From the NCBI RefSeq assembly GCF_029525575.1, contig NZ_JAPDIA010000008.1, positions 992,001-1,056,000 on the forward strand: a stretch of DNA of 64,000 nucleotides. Reading direction: 5' to 3'. Below the pieces are notes generated by a model. The model saw only the letters and a list, made by a program, of their open reading frames with translations. It searched no databases and had not been told where the DNA came from. Positions 58,671-64,000 of the stretch are shown here, one piece after another. Numbering within the stretch: position 1 is the stretch's first letter; each line of letters starts with the position of its first letter. Origin of the DNA: Cohnella rhizosphaerae. GTDB lineage: Bacteria; Bacillota; Bacilli; Paenibacillales; Paenibacillaceae. Made by a program: the position numbers and the translations under genes.

Positions 58671-60098
58671 ATGAAAATATACGACAAACTCTTTATCGGC
58701 GGGCAATGGAAAGCGCCAATCAACCAAGAAGTCATCGAAATTCGTTCCCCGCATGACCAATCCGTTGTAGGCAAAGCGGCTCAAGCTTCTCCGGCTGATA
58801 TCGATTTGGCCGTTGCCGCGGCCAGAAAAGCGTTCGATAACGGTCCTTGGCCGAAAATGACGCCGGGCGAACGCCAAGATCTCGTCGCTCGCTTCAATGA
58901 ATTGCATGCCGCACGCGCGGACGAAATCGCGGCTCTAATCAGTTCTGAGAACGGCACGCCTAGCTGGTTCACGAACGGACTGCAGCACTCTCTGTCCGAG
59001 CAAACGAACGCTTATCTTCGCGCCGCAAAATCGTACGCTTGGGAAGAAACGCTGAACGACGGCAAAGGTCCGATGATTCGCCGCGAAGCTGTCGGCGTCG
59101 TCGCCGCGATCATTCCTTGGAACGCGCCGCACCAATCCGCTCTTGCCAAAATGATTCCTGCATTGCTTGCCGGCAATACGGTCATCCTTAAAGCATCGCC
59201 GGAAACGTCCATTAACGCGCTCTTGCTGGGCGAAATCTTCGCCGAAGCCGGATTTCCCGAAGGCGTCGTAAGCATCGTGCCGGCTGGCCGCGAAACAAGC
59301 GAATATCTCGTCTCCCATCCAGGCGTCGACAAAATCGCATTTACGGGTTCGACCGGAGCCGGTCGACGAATCGCTTCGATCGCGGGCGAGCAGCTCAAGC
59401 GTGTAAGCTTGGAGCTCGGAGGCAAATCAGCGACGATCATTCTCGACGATGCGGATCTCGAATCCGCCGTTCAAGGCCTGAAATATACGTCTTTCGTGAA
59501 CAACGGAGAAAGCTGCGTCGCGCATACCCGCGTGCTTGTCTCCAAAAAACGTTATGAAGAAGCAGTCGCCTTGATCAGAACGATGACCGAAAGCCTCGTC
59601 GTGGGCAATCCCGCGGAACCTGCGACCTTCATCGGTCCAATGGTACGGGAAGATCAACAAAAACGCGTTCAATCCTATATCGAACTGGGAATTAAAGAAG
59701 GTGCGCGTCTCGTTACAGGCGGAACGGAAGTTCCCGCGGGCTTGGAAGGCGGCTTCTATGTCAAACCGACCATCTTCGCGGACGTCGACAACAGCATGCG
59801 CATTGCGCAAGAAGAAATCTTCGGTCCTGTGCTCGTCGTTATTCCTTACGAAGACGAAGCCGATGCCGTGCGTATCGCGAACGATTCACCTTACGGCCTT
59901 GGCGGTGGCGTCTGGTCGGGCACGAAGGAACACGGTGTGGAAATCGCTCGTCAAATCCGCACGGGTAACTTCGTCGTCAACGGCGCGACTGCGTCATACG
60001 AAGGTCCGTTCGGAGGCTATAAAGCGAGCGGCATCGGCCGCGAATTCGGCGTCATCGGCTTAGGCGCGTTCGTCGAGTATAAGGCGATCAACATCTAA
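58671..60098 (+). CDS. NAD(P)-dependent aldehyde dehydrogenase
   Basis: An intact 475-residue ALDH oxidising an aldehyde to its acid. Cofactor region IIPWNAPHQSALAKMIPALL; FTGSTGAGRRIA; general-base Glu in LELGGKSATIIL; catalytic Cys in NNGESCVAHTRVL (about 283); C-terminal PFGGYKASGIGREFG. AAAGGAG precedes ATG 58671. It has its own promoter with TetR-type operators and is followed by a terminator-like hairpin and the second TetR gene. A second ALDH begins at 63088. Confidence 0.93.
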   Translation: MKIYDKLFIGGQWKAPINQEVIEIRSPHDQSVVGKAAQASPADIDLAVAAARKAFDNGPWPKMTPGERQDLVARFNELHAARADEIAALISSENGTPSWFTNGLQHSLSEQTNAYLRAAKSYAWEETLNDGKGPMIRREAVGVVAAIIPWNAPHQSALAKMIPALLAGNTVILKASPETSINALLLGEIFAEAGFPEGVVSIVPAGRETSEYLVSHPGVDKIAFTGSTGAGRRIASIAGEQLKRVSLELGGKSATIILDDADLESAVQGLKYTSFVNNGESCVAHTRVLVSKKRYEEAVALIRTMTESLVVGNPAEPATFIGPMVREDQQKRVQSYIELGIKEGARLVTGGTEVPAGLEGGFYVKPTIFADVDNSMRIAQEEIFGPVLVVIPYEDEADAVRIANDSPYGLGGGVWSGTKEHGVEIARQIRTGNFVVNGATASYEGPFGGYKASGIGREFGVIGLGAFVEYKAINI

Positions 60099-60149
60099 TT
60101 AAAGGATACGGGCGAATGGCGTAAATCCCGGCCGCTCAGCAAACCCATT

Positions 60150-60185
60150 TGCCCTTAGTCGTTCCGGCAGGAGCGATTAAGGGCA
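60150..60185 (+). terminator. Hairpin between aldehyde dehydrogenase and second TetR genes
   Basis: TGCCCTTA (60150-60157) pairs with TAAGGGCA (60178-60185), followed by TTCATTTT. It may end the ALDH message in part; no separate promoter with the operator is seen for the TetR gene, so read-through could feed it. Confidence 0.65.
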
Positions 60186-60210
60186 TTCATTTTAAGGAGA
60201 GGTGGAGAGA

Positions 60211-60775
60211 ATGGGCAAGAGACAAGATATTATGGATGCCACGCTCGACTTGATTCACGAGGAAGGGCTGCAGTCGGTGACCTTCTCGAAAATATTTAAG
60301 AAAGCGGACGTCGGATCAGGCACGATTTATAATTATTTTTCGAACAAAGAAGAATTGGTCAACGCCGTCTATAAGGAAGCGCGAATGCTAATGGGGGGAA
60401 TATATGCTACAAGGTTACGATCCGACGGCAAGCCTTTACGAGCGGTTTAAATGCCTTCAGTTGAACAGGCTGCGCTTCGGCATTCATTATCCGAAGGAAT
60501 TTCTGTTTATCGACAGCTTTTCCTTCTCGCCGTATATATCACCCGAGCTCCGCAACATGGACGATTCCCGGAATTCGGTCGAAGTCGTGCTTTCCCTGAT
60601 CGTCGAAGGCCAAAAGCAAGGCCTATTCAAAGAAATGGATACCCATCTGTGCCATCAATTCATTCACGGCATTGTGTCTTCGATTCTGAAAGGCTATTAC
60701 GTGCGGAAATATCCGTTAAACGAGAGCCAAACGCAGCAAGTCCTGGAGTCGTCCTGGAAAGCGTTGCTTGTTTGA
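60211..60775 (+). CDS. TetR family regulator (second copy), frameshifted
   Basis: 187 residues after correction. Helix-turn-helix: GLQSVTFSKIFKKADVGSGT, then IYNYFSNKEELVNAVYKEA. A G6 run at 60393-60398 has one extra base; five Gs give ARMLMGEYMLQGYDPTASLY. The C-terminal ligand domain includes RLRFGIHYPKEFLFIDSFSF. ATG 60211 follows AAGGAG; GTG 60202 is an alternative. It lies between the aldehyde dehydrogenase and SDR genes, whose promoters both carry the same dyad, so it is the best candidate repressor of this module. Confidence 0.87.
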
Positions 60776-60802
60776 ATTGCCATGATATCCCAAATACTTT
60801 GC

Positions 60803-61002
60803 GGAATATAAATTCCACCTATCGCACTTGATTGAAAAGATTAATTTGACGCTTGCAATGTAATAAACGATCAAACTCCTCATAAATGCATGAGAAAATC
60901 GCGGGAAGTATAATTTTTACCGGATTAATTGGAATATATATTCCATTTTTCATTGACTCATGAGAGGGTGAAGAGCTATACTTTCTTTGGAACAAACATT
61001 CC
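60803..61002 (+). promoter_or_regulatory. Promoter of the SDR-MFS-ALDH operon with three GGAA-N6-TTCC operators
   Basis: The promoter is TTGACT (60953-60958), 18 bases, TATACT (60977-60982). Operators GGAA-N6-TTCC lie at 60803-60816, 60931-60944 (eight bases before the -35) and 60989-61002 (just after the -10); the last has the same inner CAAACA as the ALDH copy at 58537. Geometry repeats that of the aldehyde dehydrogenase promoter. Confidence 0.75.
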
Positions 61003-61030
61003 GAACATCGGCGCAAAGGAGATCATGAAT

Positions 61031-61855
61031 ATGCAAAAGGTATGGTTGATTACGGGCAGCTCGCGCGGGTTCGGCCGCAGTCTCGCCGAAGCGGTTCTCG
61101 CGAAAGGCGACCGCCTCGTCGCAACGGCTCGGAAAACGGAGCTGCTCGCCGATTTGGCGGAGCGCTACGGAGACCTGGTTCGCCTCGTTACGCTGGACGT
61201 TAATGAGTACGATCAAGCTCAGGCGGCTATCAAAGCCGCGTTCGAAGCGTTCGGTCGTCTGGACGTGCTCGTGAACAACGCGGGTTACGGCAACGTCTCC
61301 TCCATCGAGGAAACGTCGATGGAAGATTTCCGCGCTCAAGTGGAAACGAACCTGTGGGGCGTCGTCAACGTGACGAAGGCCGCATTGCCTTTGCTGAGAG
61401 AACAGAGACACGGCCACATCGTTCAGTTCTCCTCCATCGGCGGCCGTATCGGAGTGCCGGGCCTTGCGCCTTACCAAGCCGCGAAATGGGCGGTCGAAGG
61501 CTTCTCCGAAGTATTGGCCAAAGAAGTCGGATCGCTTGGAATCAAAGTGACGTTGGTCGAGCCAGGCGGATTCCGTACCGACTGGGCAGGCTCCTCGATG
61601 CAACAAGTCCAGCCTCGCGCCGAGTATCAAAACACGGTCGGCTACATGATGAAGCACTTCCGCGAAAATACCGGCAAGGAAAAAGGCGATCCGGCTAAAG
61701 CCGCGCAAGCGATCATCACGATCGTGAACGAAGATAACCCGCCGCTTCGCTTGCTGCTCGGAAGCGAAGCCGTCGAGCTCGCGAACGCGATGGACAACGG
61801 AAAGCTGGAAGAAACGAAACGATGGGAAGCGATCAGCCGCTCGACCGATTTCTGA
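61031..61855 (+). CDS. Short-chain dehydrogenase/reductase
   Basis: An intact 274-residue SDR: cofactor motif VWLITGSSRGFGRSLAEAVL, LVNNAGYGNVSSIEE, catalytic Ser in VQFSSIGGRIG and YxxxK in YQAAKWAVEGFSEVL, then VEPGGFRTDW. This is the 'oxidoreductase' branch often found with MFS pumps and TetR regulators. ATG 61031 is chosen: AAAGGAG at 61015-61021 is nine bases upstream, while ATG 61025 is too close. First gene of the operon with MFS and ALDH. Confidence 0.9.
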   Translation: MQKVWLITGSSRGFGRSLAEAVLAKGDRLVATARKTELLADLAERYGDLVRLVTLDVNEYDQAQAAIKAAFEAFGRLDVLVNNAGYGNVSSIEETSMEDFRAQVETNLWGVVNVTKAALPLLREQRHGHIVQFSSIGGRIGVPGLAPYQAAKWAVEGFSEVLAKEVGSLGIKVTLVEPGGFRTDWAGSSMQQVQPRAEYQNTVGYMMKHFRENTGKEKGDPAKAAQAIITIVNEDNPPLRLLLGSEAVELANAMDNGKLEETKRWEAISRSTDF

Positions 61856-61895
61856 TTTCTAAAACAATCCCTAAGGGCGAAAGAAGGTTTCGTCA

Positions 61896-63068
61896 TTGAA
61901 AGCAAGCGCAAGAATCGCATTATTGTCGTTGGTCGTTACGACTACCTTCGGAACGATGATGGCCGCACCGGCGCTTAAACCGCTGGCCGTGGCGTTCCCG
62001 AATACGGACGCTCTATTGGTACAATGGGTCGTTACAATATCTTCTTTATTCATATTGCCGACTTTATTTTTATCTGGAACGCTGGGCAGAAGATTCAATC
62101 GTAAATCGATTCTGATCACGGGTCTGGTCCTGTATTTGATCGGAGGCGTCGGCCCGGCTTTTATGCATTCGTTCGATTTAATCTTGGTTTGCAGGGCGAT
62201 CTTGGGCCTTAGCATCGGCTTAATCTCGCCGACCTTCAATTCGTTGATCGCGGAAAACTTCCAGGGAGAAGCGCGGTCGCGGATGAACGGCATTCAAACG
62301 TCGATTAACGGTATCGGCGGCGCCATTTTCCTTTCGATCGGCGGTTTCATCGCATCGCTGGGGTGGAGAGACGTCTTCATGACGTATTTCTACGCTGTCG
62401 TGCTGCTGATCTTGGTAATCGCGTTTCTTCCTAAATTTCCACCGCTTCAAACCGGTCAATCGGCGAAGTCTTCCGCCAAGCTGCCGAAGTTTTTCATCGC
62501 GGTCGCGATCGCGGGCGGCTTGCATACGATGATGTTTGCGTTGATTCCGACGAATCTTTCGCTGTTCATCGCGAATAATGGAATCGGCAGCGTATCGTCG
62601 GCGGGTTACTTGATTGCCTTTTCGTTAGTCGGCGTTTTTATCGGCGGACTTTCCGTAACGAGAGTAACCAAAGCATTCAAAAAAATGCTCGTTCCGCTCG
62701 TTTTAATTTTGATGGGCGGAGGTTTCATGCTCCTTTCTTCGACCCACGCGGTATGGACGGTCGCCTTGGCGGTGTTCATGATCGGTTTGGCCGAAGGGGT
62801 GCTCTTCCCGTTATCCTTCATTAAAACGTCGGAAGTCGTTCCGACGATAATCGTTACGACGGGCATTTCCTTGCTGCTCGCGTGCGTATATACTTGTCAA
62901 TTCCTGAGCCCGTTATTCGTAAAAGGCGTCGAAGCGCTGCTTCGTTCGGATTCGACCCGCGACGTGTTCACGGCCGTAGCCGTCGGTTTGGCCGCGGTTG
63001 CCGTCGGATTCCTGCTTTTTTCCCGCAACAAGATGCGCGCAACGTTGCTATCCGCAACAAATAACTAA
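61896..63068 (+). CDS. MFS transporter (drug-efflux type)
   Basis: An intact 390-residue major facilitator with about 12 spans. N-terminal half: GTMMAAPALKPLAVAFPNTD, then the motif GRRFNRKSILITGLVLY between spans 2 and 3 and RAILGLSIGLISPTFNSLIA in span 4-5. The start is TTG 61896, eight bases after GAAAGAAGG. A remnant of a second copy lies at 57451-57671. Context (SDR, two ALDHs, TetR) suggests export or tolerance of a reactive carbonyl or aromatic compound. Confidence 0.88.
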   Translation: MKASARIALLSLVVTTTFGTMMAAPALKPLAVAFPNTDALLVQWVVTISSLFILPTLFLSGTLGRRFNRKSILITGLVLYLIGGVGPAFMHSFDLILVCRAILGLSIGLISPTFNSLIAENFQGEARSRMNGIQTSINGIGGAIFLSIGGFIASLGWRDVFMTYFYAVVLLILVIAFLPKFPPLQTGQSAKSSAKLPKFFIAVAIAGGLHTMMFALIPTNLSLFIANNGIGSVSSAGYLIAFSLVGVFIGGLSVTRVTKAFKKMLVPLVLILMGGGFMLLSSTHAVWTVALAVFMIGLAEGVLFPLSFIKTSEVVPTIIVTTGISLLLACVYTCQFLSPLFVKGVEALLRSDSTRDVFTAVAVGLAAVAVGFLLFSRNKMRATLLSATNN

Positions 63069-63087
63069 TAACAGGCGGTGCTTCCTA

Positions 63088-64000
63088 ATGAGACACATTG
63101 ACAAAATATATATTAACGGCGAATTCGTAACCCCGCGCGGCACGGAGCGCCAAGAATTGGTGAATCCTTCGACGAGGGAAGTATTCGCGACATTGGCGCT
63201 CGGCAACGAGGAAGATGCTAAGCTTGCGATCGCGGCTGCCAAAGCTGCATTCCCCGCTTTCTCCAGAACGACCGTGCAAGAAAGAGCGGATATGCTGCAA
63301 CGTCTGAACGATGCCATCTTGGCGAGAACCGACGAACTGGCGGAAGCCAACATTCTCGAATACGGTGCTCCCAGAATGCTCTCCGTTCCTCGCGTGCAAC
63401 TGGCCGCGATGAACTTGATGATCAGCAAAGAAGCGCTCGAGGAATTCGAATTCGTTCATTATATCGGCAAAGCCAAAGTCGTATCCGAGCCTGTCGGCGT
63501 CATGGGGATCATCACGCCATGGAACGCGAGCTATTCGCAAATTACGGCGAAGCTTGGTGCCGCTATCGCCGCGGGCTGCACGGTCGTCATTAAACCGAGC
63601 GAAATGAGCGGCTTGCAAACCCAGCTGTTGACCGAATGCTTCGATGCGGCCGGTATTCCTGCAGGCATCATTAACGTCGTTAACGGTCTTGGCGCAACGG
63701 TCGGGGCGGAATTGACTCGTAATAAGGACGTCGCGATGGTCAACTTCACCGGCTCGACTCGGGTCGGCAAAGAAATCCGCAGAGCGACGGTAGACTCGAT
63801 GAAACGCGTGACTTTGGAGCTGGGCGGAAAATCGCCTTATATCGTGTTCGACGACGCGGATTTCTCCAAAGCGATTCCGGCCGCCGTCAAATCGTGCTTC
63901 TCGAACAACGGCCAAGCTTGCGTTGCCGGCACGAGATTGCTCGTTCCCGAACATCGCTTGGAAGAAGTAAAACAGTTGGCACGCGCAATGGTGGAATCGA
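63088..64000 (+). CDS. Aldehyde dehydrogenase (second copy), 5' part
   Basis: Open from ATG 63088 to the right edge, 304 codons. Recognisable ALDH blocks: VGVMGIITPWNASYSQITAK, FTGSTRVGKEIRRATV, general-base Glu in TLELGGKSPYIVFDDADF and catalytic Cys in NNGQACVAGTRLLVP (about 283). About 170 C-terminal residues are missing. It follows the MFS gene by 19 bases and belongs to the same operon. It resembles the ALDH at 58671 in family but is clearly diverged from it. Confidence 0.9.
   Translation, partial: MRHIDKIYINGEFVTPRGTERQELVNPSTREVFATLALGNEEDAKLAIAAAKAAFPAFSRTTVQERADMLQRLNDAILARTDELAEANILEYGAPRMLSVPRVQLAAMNLMISKEALEEFEFVHYIGKAKVVSEPVGVMGIITPWNASYSQITAKLGAAIAAGCTVVIKPSEMSGLQTQLLTECFDAAGIPAGIINVVNGLGATVGAELTRNKDVAMVNFTGSTRVGKEIRRATVDSMKRVTLELGGKSPYIVFDDADFSKAIPAAVKSCFSNNGQACVAGTRLLVPEHRLEEVKQLARAMVES

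Noticed and set aside
6945..60398. Homopolymer tracts as programmed frameshifting or phase variation
   Set aside because: Too many unrelated genes, including linked catabolic enzymes with several tracts each; no slippery-site plus structure pattern; an equal G6 run at 22972 is in frame in an intact gene.

Overview
The window looks like a chromosomal piece of a Paenibacillaceae-type Firmicute (Paenibacillus/Cohnella-like). The support is strong AGGAGG ribosome sites, YesM/YesN-type sensor-regulator genes beside CUT1 sugar transporters without their own ATPase, many secreted glycoside hydrolases, SLH surface-layer anchoring, perfect CcpA (cre) sites and a Bacillus-like purine catabolism set. 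Most of it is GC-rich; about 51.4-57.4 kb is visibly AT-richer.

Layout. (1) 0-2.3 kb: end of a DHFR-like gene and a divergent phytanoyl-CoA-dioxygenase-like gene / AraC regulator pair. (2) 2.4-18.7 kb: a purine supercluster: Ntn-hydrolase, PucR regulator, amidase, XdhC- and MobA-like maturation factors, three-subunit xanthine dehydrogenase, OHCU decarboxylase, urate oxidase, HIU hydrolase, allantoinase, allantoate amidohydrolase and the PucG aminotransferase. Together they would take xanthine to ureidoglycine and oxalurate; the amidase and the Ntn-hydrolase are plausible oxalurate/oxamate-handling enzymes. (3) 19.1-25.5 kb: a GH27 alpha-galactosidase with three jelly-roll repeats, a LURP-one-like protein, an RCC1+WG-repeat lipoprotein and a DUF1206 membrane protein. 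(4) 25.7-38.1 kb: two-component system, sugar ABC importer, GH78 alpha-L-rhamnosidase, GH39-like hydrolase and a small secreted protein. (5) 38.2-39.7 kb: MerR/SDR pair. (6) 40.0-51.4 kb: an arabinan/xylan-type locus: a duplicated secreted esterase ending in cohesin + dockerin, a cohesin-SLH surface anchor, an ArsR-like regulator, a second sugar importer and a GH51 arabinofuranosidase. (7) 51.5-56.4 kb, AT-rich: GNAT acetyltransferase, a barrel-fold secreted protein, a copper-amine-oxidase-like-domain protein. (8) 56.8-64 kb: two TetR paralogues, aldehyde dehydrogenases, SDR and MFS transporter, with decayed duplicate fragments and a repeated GGAA-N6-TTCC operator around two promoters.

The most interesting unit is the cohesin-dockerin-SLH gene pair (40.3-45.3 kb), which could form a minimal surface-anchored, cellulosome-like esterase system. 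It shares a promoter-leader module with the arabinoside importer 6.5 kb downstream.

Caution: about twenty otherwise convincing genes are split by one-base length changes, nearly all one extra base in runs of G, A, C or T. In every split gene the corrected length is a whole number of codons and restores family motifs. I read these as sequencing homopolymer errors, not real pseudogenes, and give full restored coordinates with the lesion position in each entry.
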